From the NCBI GenBank assembly GCA_943328885.2, contig CALQBT020000157.1, positions 1 to 6,567 on the forward strand: a stretch of 6,567 nucleotides of DNA, written 5' to 3'. The translations under genes were made by a program, and so were the position numbers. Under the pieces are notes generated by a model that saw only the letters and a program-made list of their open reading frames with translations, had not been told where the DNA came from and ran no database searches. Of this stretch, positions 1 to 6,155 are shown piece after piece (positions within the stretch are counted from its first letter, which is position 1; the number at the start of each line of letters is the position of its first letter). Source of the stretch: Bordetella parapertussis (lineage in GTDB: Bacteria; Pseudomonadota; Gammaproteobacteria; Burkholderiales; Burkholderiaceae_C).

Positions 1-1044
1 GACCACGCCCATCGATGAGATGTCGATGCCGCGCGCGGCCAGGTCGGTGGCCACCAGCGCGGTCAGCCGACCGGCTTGGAAGTCGGCCAGCGCCTGGCTG
101 CGCCTGCCCTGGCTGAGCTGGCCGTGCAGCGCAGCGGCTTTGACGCCGGCTCGGTTGAGCTTGTCGGCCACATGCTCGCTGGCGTACTGGGTGGCGACAA
201 AGACCAGCAGCCGCTGCCAGCCCTCGGTGGCGATCAGGTGGCGCAGCAGCGGCGTGCGGCGCGCGGTATCGACCTCGATCGCACGCTGCACGATGTCGGG
301 CGCTGCGGCCTGCGCGCCGGCAGGCATGTCAAGCCGCAAGGGGTCGCGCAGCAGTTGCTCGGCCAGCAAGGCCAGCGGCGCGGGCATCGTTGCCGAGAAC
401 AGCAAGGCCTGGCGCCGCGCGGGCAGCAGCGTCAGCACGCGATGGATCTCGTCGGCAAAGCCGAGGTCGAGCAAGCGGTCGGCCTCGTCGAGCACCAGCA
501 GCTCGAGCGCCGACAGACGCAGCGCGCCGTGGTCGATCAGGTCGAGCAATCGGCCCGGTGTGGCCACCACCAGATCGGCGCCGCCCCGCAGCGCCATCAT
601 CTGCGGGTTGATCGACAGGCCACCGACGACGACCACGGTCTTGAGCGGCGCCGCAGCGCCCTGCCCTGGCATCAGCTCATGGAACTGGCCATGGGACTTG
701 ACCACGGCGCTGGCCGCCTCACCGATCTGCTGTGCGAGCTCTCGGGTCGGCGCCAGGACGAGCGCGCGCAGCCGGCGCGGGCGCTGCGCCAGCACCGCCG
801 GGTCGGCCAGCAGGCGCTGCAGCATCGGCAGCAAGAATGCGCCGGTCTTGCCCGATCCGGTGGGCGCGATGCCCAGCAGGTCGCGGCCCTGCAGGATCGC
901 GGGCAGCGCAGCAGCCTGGATCGGCGTGGGCGCCACCCAACCGGCCAGCGCTGCGGCCTCGGACAGCGCGGGCGACAGGCCAAGGCCGGCAAAGGTCGGC
1001 GCGCAGGATTCGGTGGCTTCGTTCACTGGCAAGTAAAGGTGCAT
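1..1044 (-). CDS. rhlE: RhlE-type DEAD-box ATP-dependent RNA helicase, 3' end beyond window
   Basis: Cytoplasmic ATP-dependent RNA-unwinding enzyme of the DEAD-box family, which acts in ribosome assembly and RNA turnover. The frame is open from ATG at 1044 to the window edge: 348 residues and no stop. Motifs are in the canonical order: Q motif PTPIQ (39-43), Walker A APTGSGKT (60-67), PTRELA (99-104), GG (141-142), TPGR (162-165), DEAD (186-189), SAT (217-219), motif IV LVFVATQ (280-286) and motif V ATDLAARGIDI (332-342). Motif VI (HRIGRTGR type) and the C-terminal tail should lie left of the window. The stretch SINPQMMALRGG (144-155) matches what I recall of E. coli RhlE and favours RhlE over SrmB, DbpA or DeaD. 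Walker A reads APTGSGKT where AQTGTGKT is usual, and about 15 residues (120-135) look inserted. No good Shine-Dalgarno precedes the ATG, so the exact start is less certain. The gene is divergent from the DTW gene across 49 bp. Confidence 0.9.
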   Translation of the reverse strand, partial: MHLYLPVNEATESCAPTFAGLGLSPALSEAAALAGWVAPTPIQAAALPAILQGRDLLGIAPTGSGKTGAFLLPMLQRLLADPAVLAQRPRRLRALVLAPTRELAQQIGEAASAVVKSHGQFHELMPGQGAAAPLKTVVVVGGLSINPQMMALRGGADLVVATPGRLLDLIDHGALRLSALELLVLDEADRLLDLGFADEIHRVLTLLPARRQALLFSATMPAPLALLAEQLLRDPLRLDMPAGAQAAAPDIVQRAIEVDTARRTPLLRHLIATEGWQRLLVFVATQYASEHVADKLNRAGVKAAALHGQLSQGRRSQALADFQAGRLTALVATDLAARGIDISSMGVV

Positions 1045-1093
1045 CAGACGCGGGAGCAGCCAGTGTACGGGGCTGTGCTAGCTTGGGCCGCCG

Positions 1094-1774
1094 ATGAACC
1101 CTGCCCCAACCCCAACCCGGACCCCGACCCAGCGCGCAGCGCGGCGCGCTTGCCCGCGCTGCGCGCTGCCGCTGCCGAGCTGCCTGTGCGCCTGGCTCAG
1201 GCCGACGGCGAACCAGGCCTCGCTGCTGATCCTGCAACACCCGATGGAGCGCGACCAGGCCAAGGGCAGCGCCCGCTTGCTGCGGCTGAGCCTTGCGCAC
1301 TGCCACTGCGAGCCGGGTGAACGCTTCGACCCCGAGGTCTTGGCGGGCTGGCTGTCAGCGACCCAGGCAGGCAGGGCCGTGCGCAGCCTGCTGTTGTTCC
1401 CGCAGGCACCGGGCCAGCCGCAAGAGGGCGCCAGCGCCGAGGCTTTGGCCAGGCTGGTCGAAGCGGATGAACTGGTTCGATGGCAGCTGGTCGTGCTGGA
1501 CGCCACTTGGCGCAAGGCACGCAAGATGCTCGCGCTCAACCCCTTGCTGCAGGCCTTGCCGCGCTGGGGGCTGCAGGCGCTGCCGCCTTCGCGCTACGCG
1601 ATCCGCAAGGCGCAGCGGCCCGAGCAGCGGTCGACGCTAGAGGCTGCCTGCCTGGGGCTGGGGCAGCTCGAAGGCGAACCGGCCCGATACGAGGCGTTGC
1701 TGTCGGCCTTTGACGGCTGGGTTGTTGAGAGTGCGGCCCGAGCGCCGGGCGCGCCCTCCTCGGTCGACGCCTGA
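1094..1774 (+). CDS. DTW domain-containing protein, probable tRNA-uridine aminocarboxypropyltransferase (TapT/YfiP-like)
   Basis: This 226-residue protein belongs to the DTW family, whose characterised E. coli member (TapT/TuaA, formerly YfiP) transfers the 3-amino-3-carboxypropyl group of S-adenosylmethionine to a tRNA uridine (acp3U47). The N-terminus carries a CxxC...CxC cysteine set (C20, C23, C30, C32) that probably binds metal. It is followed by QHPMERDQAKGSARLLRLSL (48-67), the family's ligand-binding stretch, although the usual H before AK is Q here. The name-giving D-x-T-W motif is DATW (136-139), followed by RKARKML. SRYAIRKAQRPEQRSTLEA (166-184) is the conserved C-terminal motif. 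Length is normal for the family. The first 18 residues are a low-complexity Pro/Thr/Arg stretch and no clear ribosome site precedes the ATG, so the true start could be slightly downstream. The gene is divergent from the RNA helicase; a shared RNA-related role is only inference. The exact uridine modified is not shown by the sequence. Confidence 0.85.
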   Translation: MNPAPTPTRTPTQRAARRACPRCALPLPSCLCAWLRPTANQASLLILQHPMERDQAKGSARLLRLSLAHCHCEPGERFDPEVLAGWLSATQAGRAVRSLLLFPQAPGQPQEGASAEALARLVEADELVRWQLVVLDATWRKARKMLALNPLLQALPRWGLQALPPSRYAIRKAQRPEQRSTLEAACLGLGQLEGEPARYEALLSAFDGWVVESAARAPGAPSSVDA

Positions 1775-1860
1775 GGTTTTCCGCGCGCTGGCCCGGATTT
1801 GTCAAGCTCGATGGCCGACAGCGGGCAAACCCGCAAGGCCGAGTCGCTTGCAAGTCCAGA

Positions 1861-1875
1861 CAATGGCGACCATTG
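1861..1875. promoter_or_regulatory. 15-bp palindrome upstream of acyl-CoA synthetase gene
   Basis: CAATGG-CGA-CCATTG is a perfect 6-bp inverted repeat with a 3-bp centre, ending 48 bp before the acyl-CoA synthetase start codon. Its size and place suit an operator for a dimeric repressor (TetR-type regulators often control such genes), but no regulator gene is in the window and chance is possible. A GACAAT hexamer overlaps its left arm (1859-1864) and could be a -10 box, though no matching -35 is visible. Confidence 0.3.
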
Positions 1876-1910
1876 CCCAGCCACGGCAACGCGCCCACCG
1901 TTCCAGTCCC

Positions 1911-1917
1911 AAGGAGA
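1911..1917 (+). promoter_or_regulatory. Strong Shine-Dalgarno fixing the acyl-CoA synthetase start
   Basis: AAGGAGA lies six bases before ATG 1924. It favours this ATG over an in-frame TTG at 1873, which would add 17 residues with no similarity to the family. Confidence 0.85.
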
Positions 1918-1923
1918 CTCAAG

Positions 1924-3492
1924 ATGTTCCCAGGCAAGTACGCCCAGCAGCATGCCCACAGGCCCGCTTTCATCATGGCCACCAGCGGCGAGGCTATGAG
2001 CTACGCCGAGCTCGAGCACCGCAGCAACCAGCTCGCCCACCTGCTGCGCGCCCAAGGCCTGCAGCGGCTGGGCCACTACGCGGTGTTCATGGAGAACAAC
2101 AGCCGCTATTTCGAGGCCTGCATCGCGGGCGAGCGCAGCGGGCTGTACTACACCTGCATCAACGCTTACCTGACGGCCGATGAGCTGGCCTACATCCTCA
2201 ACAACAGCGAGTCGCGGCTGCTGATCACGTCCAAAGCAGGTTTGGCGGTGGCACGCGAGGCGCTCGCAGCCTGCCCCCAGGTCACGCTGTGCCTGGTGGT
2301 GGGCGGTGGTGCCGAGGTCGAGGGCAGGGCCGGTGCGGCGCGGGTGAGTGACTACGATTCAGCGCTGGTCGGCCTGCCCGGCACGCCAGTGGCCGACGAG
2401 AGCCTGGGCACGCCGATGCTGTACTCGTCGGGCACGACCGGCAGGCCCAAGGGCATTCTGCGTCCGCTGCCCGACAACCTGCCGGGCGAGCCCCTGCCCT
2501 TGTTCGGCTTCCTCAGCAAGCTCTGGCAGTGCGAGGAGGGCATGCTCTACCTGTCGCCGGCGCCGCTCTACCACTCGGCGCCGCTGGCCAACGTCAGCCT
2601 GGCGATCCGCCACGGCGGCACGGTGGTGATCATGGAGCACTTCGACGCCGAGCAGTACCTGGCGCTGGTCGAGAAGTACCGCATCACCCACAGCCAGCTG
2701 GTGCCCACAATGTTCTCGCGCATGCTCAAGCTGCCGCCCGCGGTGCGCAGCCGCTACGACCTGTCGTCGCTGAAGATCGCGGTGCACGCCGCAGCGCCCT
2801 GCCCGGCCCAGGTCAAGGAGCAGATGATCGACTGGTGGGGACCGATCATCCATGAGTACTACGGCGCCACCGAGGCGATGGGTTTCACCGCCTGCAACAG
2901 CGCCGAGTGGCTGGCGCACCGCGGCACGGTGGGTCGGGTGCTGATGGGCGACCTGCATGTGCTCGACGAAGCGATGCAGCCCGTGCCGCAGGGCACGCCG
3001 GGGGAGATCTGGTTCAAGACCGCGACGCCTTTCGTCTACTTCAGCGACCCCGAACGCACCGCCGAGACCCGCTCGCCTGACGGCACGATGAGCACGGTGG
3101 GCGACATGGGCTATGTCGACGCCGACGGGTATCTGTACCTGACCGACCGCTCGACCTTCATGATCATCTCGGGCGGCGTCAACATCTACCCGCAGGAATG
3201 CGAGAACCTGCTGATCACCCACCCCAAGGTGGCCGACGCGGCGGGGTTTGGCGTGCCGAATGACGATTTCGGCGAGGAGGTCAAGGCGGTGGTGCAGCCG
3301 GTGCCGGGCGTGGCGCCAGGGCCTGAACTGGCGCAGGAGCTGATGGCTTTCTGCGCCGAGCACCTGTCCAAGCAGAAATGCCCGCGCTCGGTGGACTTCA
3401 GCTTGCAGCTGCCACGCCTGCCCACGGGCAAGCTCTACAAGCGCGTGCTGCGCGACCCGTACTGGGCCGGCCGCAAGAGCCGGATCGTCTGA
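1924..3492 (+). CDS. AMP-forming acyl-CoA synthetase (FadD/AMP-binding family)
   Basis: This 522-residue adenylate-forming enzyme activates a carboxylic acid with ATP to an acyl-AMP and transfers it to coenzyme A. It feeds fatty-acid or aromatic/steroid-acid breakdown in the cytoplasm. Core motifs are present: the phosphate-binding loop YSSGTTGRPKG (167-177), YYGATE (312-317), STVGDMG with ribose-binding D394 (390-396), YLTDR (405-409), SGGVNIYPQECEN (416-428) and the C-terminal PTGKLYKR with likely catalytic K503 (500-507). The hinge reads DRSTFMI where many relatives have DRxKDMI. This form, together with AEWLAHRGTVGRV (327-339), recalls a subfamily common in Comamonadaceae. The start is set by AAGGAGA at 1911-1917. 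The gene stands alone: 149 bp after the DTW gene and 114 bp before ribA. There is no transmembrane segment or signal peptide. The substrate cannot be read from the sequence, and medium/long-chain fatty acid, bile-acid or aryl acid all remain possible. Confidence 0.9.
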   Translation: MFPGKYAQQHAHRPAFIMATSGEAMSYAELEHRSNQLAHLLRAQGLQRLGHYAVFMENNSRYFEACIAGERSGLYYTCINAYLTADELAYILNNSESRLLITSKAGLAVAREALAACPQVTLCLVVGGGAEVEGRAGAARVSDYDSALVGLPGTPVADESLGTPMLYSSGTTGRPKGILRPLPDNLPGEPLPLFGFLSKLWQCEEGMLYLSPAPLYHSAPLANVSLAIRHGGTVVIMEHFDAEQYLALVEKYRITHSQLVPTMFSRMLKLPPAVRSRYDLSSLKIAVHAAAPCPAQVKEQMIDWWGPIIHEYYGATEAMGFTACNSAEWLAHRGTVGRVLMGDLHVLDEAMQPVPQGTPGEIWFKTATPFVYFSDPERTAETRSPDGTMSTVGDMGYVDADGYLYLTDRSTFMIISGGVNIYPQECENLLITHPKVADAAGFGVPNDDFGEEVKAVVQPVPGVAPGPELAQELMAFCAEHLSKQKCPRSVDFSLQLPRLPTGKLYKRVLRDPYWAGRKSRIV

Positions 3493-3606
3493 GCGCTTGA
3501 GACCAGCTGCAGCGCCCTGCCCTCGCCCCGGCGCCGTCGCGCGATCGTCGACAATGCCGGCCAGACCGATTCACTCCAGGTGCTGCCCGCGCGCAGCGCC
3601 GATGCC

Positions 3607-4281
3607 ATGAACGCCCGCCTCTTGTCAGACAACGCGCCTGCCCCTGCCCAAAGACCCGCCGCACCAGCCCCCGCGATCGAGCAAGCACCGGGCAGGCTGG
3701 TGAGTTGCAAGCTGCCCACGCGCTGGGCCGAGTTCGACTTGCACGGCCTGGTCGATCCGCGCACCGGGGCCGAACATGCGGCGATGAGCCTGGGGCGTCT
3801 GGACGATGGCGAGCCGGTGTTGACGCGCCTGCACAGCGAATGCCTGACCGGTGACACGCTCTACAGCCTGAAATGCGACTGCGGTGCGCAGCTCGAAGGC
3901 GGGCTGCAGGCGATTGCCCAGGCTGGCCGCGGCCTGCTGCTGTACTTGCGGCAAGAGGGGCGAGGCATAGGCCTGGTCAACAAGATCCGCGCCTATGCGC
4001 TGCAGCAAGCCGGCGCCGACACTGTCGAGGCCAACCGCTTGCTCGGCTTGCCCGACGATGCCCGCGACTACGCGATCGCCGCTGACATGCTCGGGCAACT
4101 CGGGGTCAAACGGGTCAGGCTGTTGACCAACAACCCGGCCAAGGTCGATGCGCTGCACAGCCTGGGCATCGAGGTGGTCGAGCGTTTGCCGCTGCACATG
4201 CCGTCCAACCCGCACAACCGGGACTATCTGCAGACCAAGTCGCGGCGTATGGGCCATTACGGGCCTGACGAGCAAGTCTGA
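3607..4281 (+). CDS. ribA: GTP cyclohydrolase II (riboflavin biosynthesis)
   Basis: This cytoplasmic zinc enzyme opens GTP to 2,5-diamino-6-ribosylamino-4(3H)-pyrimidinone 5'-phosphate, formate and pyrophosphate, the committing step of riboflavin, FMN and FAD synthesis. The 224 residues align with E. coli RibA at a constant offset of 25. The three zinc cysteines of HSECLTGD...CDCG are C79, C90 and C92 (E. coli C54, C65, C67). RQEGRGIGLVNKIRAYAL (115-132) includes Y130 (E. coli Y105), R153 in DARDY matches R128, and LLTNNPAKV (172-180) is conserved, so it looks catalytically complete. It is a stand-alone enzyme without a DHBP synthase (RibB) domain. The first 28 residues are an extra Ala/Pro-rich tail. 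An in-frame GTG at 3580 would add nine residues. Neither start has a clear Shine-Dalgarno, so the N-terminus is uncertain. No FMN riboswitch is visible upstream, and no other rib gene is in the window. It converges on the rep gene. Confidence 0.95.
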   Translation: MNARLLSDNAPAPAQRPAAPAPAIEQAPGRLVSCKLPTRWAEFDLHGLVDPRTGAEHAAMSLGRLDDGEPVLTRLHSECLTGDTLYSLKCDCGAQLEGGLQAIAQAGRGLLLYLRQEGRGIGLVNKIRAYALQQAGADTVEANRLLGLPDDARDYAIAADMLGQLGVKRVRLLTNNPAKVDALHSLGIEVVERLPLHMPSNPHNRDYLQTKSRRMGHYGPDEQV

Positions 4282-4290
4282 GGTCTTGAC

Positions 4291-4309
4291 GGCGGCAGTC
4301 CGCGCCGCC
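4291..4309. terminator. Weak hairpin between convergent ribA and rep
   Basis: GGCGGC (4291-4296) and GCCGCC (4304-4309) can pair around a 7-base loop, 9 bases after the ribA stop. No T-tract follows on either strand, so an intrinsic terminator is only a possibility, and such GC pairs arise easily in G+C-rich DNA. Confidence 0.25.
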
Positions 4310-4322
4310 GCCGCGCCCATGC

Positions 4323-4359
4323 CTCAAGCCGCGTTCAAGCCGCATTCAAGCCGCGTTCA
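4323..4359. repeat. 11-bp tandem repeat, 3.4 copies, at the 3' end of rep
   Basis: The unit TTCAAGCCGCR occurs three times head to tail (4323-4333 with first base C, 4334-4344, 4345-4355), followed by TTCA (4356-4359). That last partial copy contains the complement of the rep stop codon. The array fills half of the 75-bp gap between ribA and rep. It probably grew by replication slippage. Extra copies would not change the protein because the stop lies in the rep-proximal partial copy. Confidence 0.8.
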
Positions 4360-5721
4360 CCCCACGCGTGACATCGCGAAGTCCAGCAACTCCTTGTCGG
4401 TGACCTGACCCGGCCACAGCGCGCCGGGCAGCCAGCGGAAAAAGCTGCTGGCTGCGATGCGGCTGTTGATGCCGTCGCGGCGCCAGGCTTTGGCAATCGG
4501 CGCGGCGAGCTCGCCCAGGCGCTCGGTCTCGAAGCGCTGGAGCTGATCGCTGCGCTGCGCTTCGGTCATCTCGTCGAACAGTGACTTGGCTTGCACGGCC
4601 TTTTGCTGCTGCCACTCCTCGCGCAGGCGCTGCAGCTTTTCGTCGACACTCGGCATGGCGCTGGCGCGTGCCGGCGCTGGCTTCGCATCGCCCTCCCCTG
4701 CGTACTGACGCTTGAGCGCGTCGCGCAGGTAGGCGGCGGTCGACTTCAGCGGCGGCAGGCTCTGGCTCTGGATCCGCTGCTCGACATGATCGACCGCCGC
4801 GCGCAGCACGCCTTCGTCGGCCACTGCGTACAGGTCTTGCGCCTCAGCGCGCTTGACCCCCAGCACAATCAAACGCTCGACGAGCTCCAAGTCGAAGACC
4901 GTCTTGGCAGCCTCGCGCTGACCTTCGGGGCTGGCCTGGGGTTTGGCGACGACCCGGAACTGAAGCTCTTCGACCTTGCGGCCGCGCTTGTGCTCGACCA
5001 CCTCGAGGCGAAAGTCCTCGCTCAGCGTGTCGAGCTCGGCCAGTGCCTTCTTGATCGTGTCGCGGTGCAGGATGCGGTAGTCGACAGCAGTGATGTCGCT
5101 TCTGCCGGTGAGCACCGAAGCCCACCAGATCACGTCCTCGCGCATCGTCAAGCGGCCGGGTGAGCTCAGGTAGCGGGCACCGAGTTCGTAGAGCACTGAG
5201 GCGGCGTAGCTTCTCATCTGCGAGCTGATCTCGAGCAGCACCCGGGTGTATTGGGCCGGCCTGACCAGGCGTTCACGGATCGGCTCTGGATAGCTCCAGG
5301 TCAGCGTGCAGGCCCGCCCGCGGCCAGGCTCGTCTATCGTGACCGGACCGAGCAGCTGGGTCGATGTCCACTGCCTGGCGCCAGCCGCACTGGTGTGCCA
5401 TTCGATGGTGGTGGCCTGCATGTCGCGGATGTGCGACTTGAGCAACTCGGTGTTGTTGGAGGTGAAGCGTGCATCGTCGATCAGCTCGGACAACAGGATC
5501 GAATAACTCGGCTTGTCCACCCCTTGGCGCTGAGCGTGGTAGAGGAAGACGTTGTAGATCCGCCGCGACAACAGCGTGAGCTTTCCGCGTTTGGGGCGGA
5601 TCGCGATAGCCTCGTTGGCCTTGGAGACCGCTTGCTCTTCTTGCTTGCGGCGCAACTCCAGCGCCAAAGCGGATTTCGCGCCTGCGGCTTTGGATGGGTT
5701 GTCTTGTGGGGGATCTTGCAC
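4357..5721 (-). CDS. Rep_3 (RepB/RepA-type) replication initiation protein
   Basis: Iteron-binding initiator of plasmid-type replication: it binds repeats in the origin, melts an A+T-rich segment and recruits the host helicase. The 454 residues start with a charged tail (1-40). Next is the first winged-helix half, with KRGKLTLLSRRIYNVFLYHA (44-63) and LLKSHIRDMQATTIEW (94-108). The second winged-helix half includes QMRSYAASVLYELGARYL (168-185) and YRILHRDTIKKALAELDTL (215-233). Known Rep_3 proteins (RepE, pi, pPS10 RepA) have about 230-305 residues, so the segment after about 260 is an extension. It holds a helical block ending in STAAYLRDALKRQY (327-340), a charged Gln/Glu-rich helix (359-400) and a conserved-looking tail, SSFFRWLPGALWPGQ (425-439). 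The start is GTG; an in-frame TGA lies just upstream and no proper Shine-Dalgarno is visible. It is divergent from parA, with iteron-like repeats between them. Confidence 0.88.
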   Translation of the reverse strand: MQDPPQDNPSKAAGAKSALALELRRKQEEQAVSKANEAIAIRPKRGKLTLLSRRIYNVFLYHAQRQGVDKPSYSILLSELIDDARFTSNNTELLKSHIRDMQATTIEWHTSAAGARQWTSTQLLGPVTIDEPGRGRACTLTWSYPEPIRERLVRPAQYTRVLLEISSQMRSYAASVLYELGARYLSSPGRLTMREDVIWWASVLTGRSDITAVDYRILHRDTIKKALAELDTLSEDFRLEVVEHKRGRKVEELQFRVVAKPQASPEGQREAAKTVFDLELVERLIVLGVKRAEAQDLYAVADEGVLRAAVDHVEQRIQSQSLPPLKSTAAYLRDALKRQYAGEGDAKPAPARASAMPSVDEKLQRLREEWQQQKAVQAKSLFDEMTEAQRSDQLQRFETERLGELAAPIAKAWRRDGINSRIAASSFFRWLPGALWPGQVTDKELLDFAMSRVG

Positions 5722-5742
5722 TTCTCGTCACTCGGTAGCGTG

Positions 5743-5773
5743 CCTGTCTCGCACAGGACTGTTGTCTTCTGTG
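5743..5773 (-). promoter_or_regulatory. Two overlapping inverted repeats in the rep leader
   Basis: Read on the rep strand, CACAG (5773-5769) can pair with CTGTG (5756-5752), and CCTGT (5757-5753) can pair with ACAGG (5747-5743). The two stems share bases 5753-5756, so only one can form at a time. Stems of 5 bp are weak. They could be operator half-sites or alternative RNA hairpins controlling rep, or nothing. Confidence 0.25.
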
Positions 5774-5788
5774 ATTTTATGAATTCAC

Positions 5789-5797
5789 ATTAGATCA
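5789..5797 (-). promoter_or_regulatory. Possible extended -10 promoter for rep
   Basis: On the rep strand, TGATCTAAT is an extended -10 element: TG, one base, then TCTAAT, which is five of six to TATAAT. Transcription would start near 5782 and give a leader of about 60 bases. The region at -35 has only a poor hexamer (CAGACC, 5817-5812), as expected for an extended -10 promoter. A second candidate, TAAAAT (5779-5774), also five of six, lacks any -35. The TTTGGGG copy at 5807-5813 sits in the -35 zone. Confidence 0.35.
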
Positions 5798-5806
5798 TGG
5801 GTCTGC

Positions 5807-5817
5807 TTTGGGGTCTG
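5807..5817 (+). repeat. Outlying iteron-like copy near the rep promoter
   Basis: TTTGGGGTCTG repeats the iteron core with one base fewer before CTG. It lies 109 bp left of the main array and 10 bp from the proposed rep -10, in the -35 zone. GGGTCTG also occurs twice 12 bp apart here (5799-5805, 5811-5817). Initiator binding at this place could repress rep. Confidence 0.5.
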
Positions 5818-5867
5818 TGCTTGGTTTATTGAGTCTTAACACTTGAATACTTGAAGAGTTGGTAGAC

Positions 5868-5918
5868 CAAAAAATCTTTCAAAAACATCAACATAAAAGA
5901 TTTTTATGAAGTTAATTT
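5868..5918. other. A+T-rich candidate DNA-unwinding element with 10-bp inverted repeat
   Basis: Only 9 of 51 bases are G or C, against a very G+C-rich surrounding sequence. It abuts the first iteron. Within it AAAAATCTTT (5870-5879) and AAAGATTTTT (5896-5905) form a perfect 10-bp inverted repeat around 16 bases. The place beside iterons suits the segment opened by the initiator. As a terminator it would be unusual, since the stem is nearly all A/T. Confidence 0.55.
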
Positions 5919-6027
5919 GGGGTTCTGGCGGAGACATTTTGGGATACTTGTGAGGGGATATGGGGATCTGATGGCTGGAAGTGGAGACAATTTGGGCTGC
6001 TCGGTGAGTGGATTTGGGGGACTGGCT
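5914..6027 (+). repeat. Five phased direct repeats (iterons)
   Basis: The core 7-mers are TTTGGGG (5916), TTTGGGA (5938), TATGGGG (5959), TTTGGGC (5991) and TTTGGGG (6013). In every copy CT follows after two variable bases, giving the consensus RATTTGGGGnnCTgg. Steps are 22, 21, 32 and 22 bp, that is two or three helical turns, so all copies face the same side of DNA, as in iteron plasmids. Copies 2 and 4 also share GGAGACA just before the core (5930, 5983; 53 bp apart) and TGAG after it. The likely ligand is the divergent Rep protein. Confidence 0.7.
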
Positions 6028-6090
6028 CGGCTGCGGGCTGTGATGGCTTCGACCGGGGCGCGCGGACTGATGGCTGGGCGGGCCCTGAGG

Positions 6091-6121
6091 GTGTTTTCGG
6101 CTTCAGGAATCCCAAAAACAC
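6091..6121. repeat. Inverted repeat carrying an inverted iteron core
   Basis: GTGTTTT (6091-6097) and AAAACAC (6115-6121) form a perfect 7-bp inverted repeat. Inside and overlapping its right arm, TCCCAAA (6110-6116) is the iteron core on the minus strand. Read there, it continues TTTTGGGATTCCTG, close to iteron 2 (TTTTGGGATACTTG). Confidence 0.5.
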
Positions 6122-6145
6122 TCACAGTCGAGGTCTTGGCAGGCG

Positions 6146-6155
6146 CTCGATCGAG
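6146..6155. repeat. 10-bp perfect palindrome CTCGATCGAG
   Basis: A self-complementary decamer about 110 bp before the parA start and directly beside the next inverted repeat. It could be a protein site, for example of a ParB-type centromere protein, but one copy alone is weak evidence. Confidence 0.3.

Noticed and set aside
76..1320. Long plus-strand open frame of 414 codons, and another at 20-1036
   Set aside because: They lie opposite the DEAD-box helicase, whose ordered motifs prove the minus strand is coding. Their products are low-complexity Arg/Gln/Ser-rich, typical of shadow frames in G+C-rich DNA.
2359..3363. Minus-strand open frame of 334 codons inside the acyl-CoA synthetase gene
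   Set aside because: The His/Arg/Val-rich product has no motif, while the plus strand carries all adenylate-enzyme motifs.
3550..3555. GACAAT as a -10 box for ribA
   Set aside because: No -35 hexamer at a proper distance was found, and single hexamers of this kind arise by chance.
3493..3606. FMN riboswitch upstream of ribA
   Set aside because: The 114-bp leader is too short for the usual six-stem RFN element and shows none of its conserved segments.
3625..4320. Minus-strand open frame opposite ribA
   Set aside because: Antisense shadow of a gene with all zinc and catalytic residues in place.
5590..5596. TTTGGGG inside the rep coding sequence as another iteron
   Set aside because: It lacks the following nnCT and codes for conserved Rep residues, so it is probably chance.
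5771..5779. TGTGATTTT as a DnaA box
   Set aside because: It shares only TGTG and a few other bases with TGTGNATAA. No other DnaA box was found in the gap.
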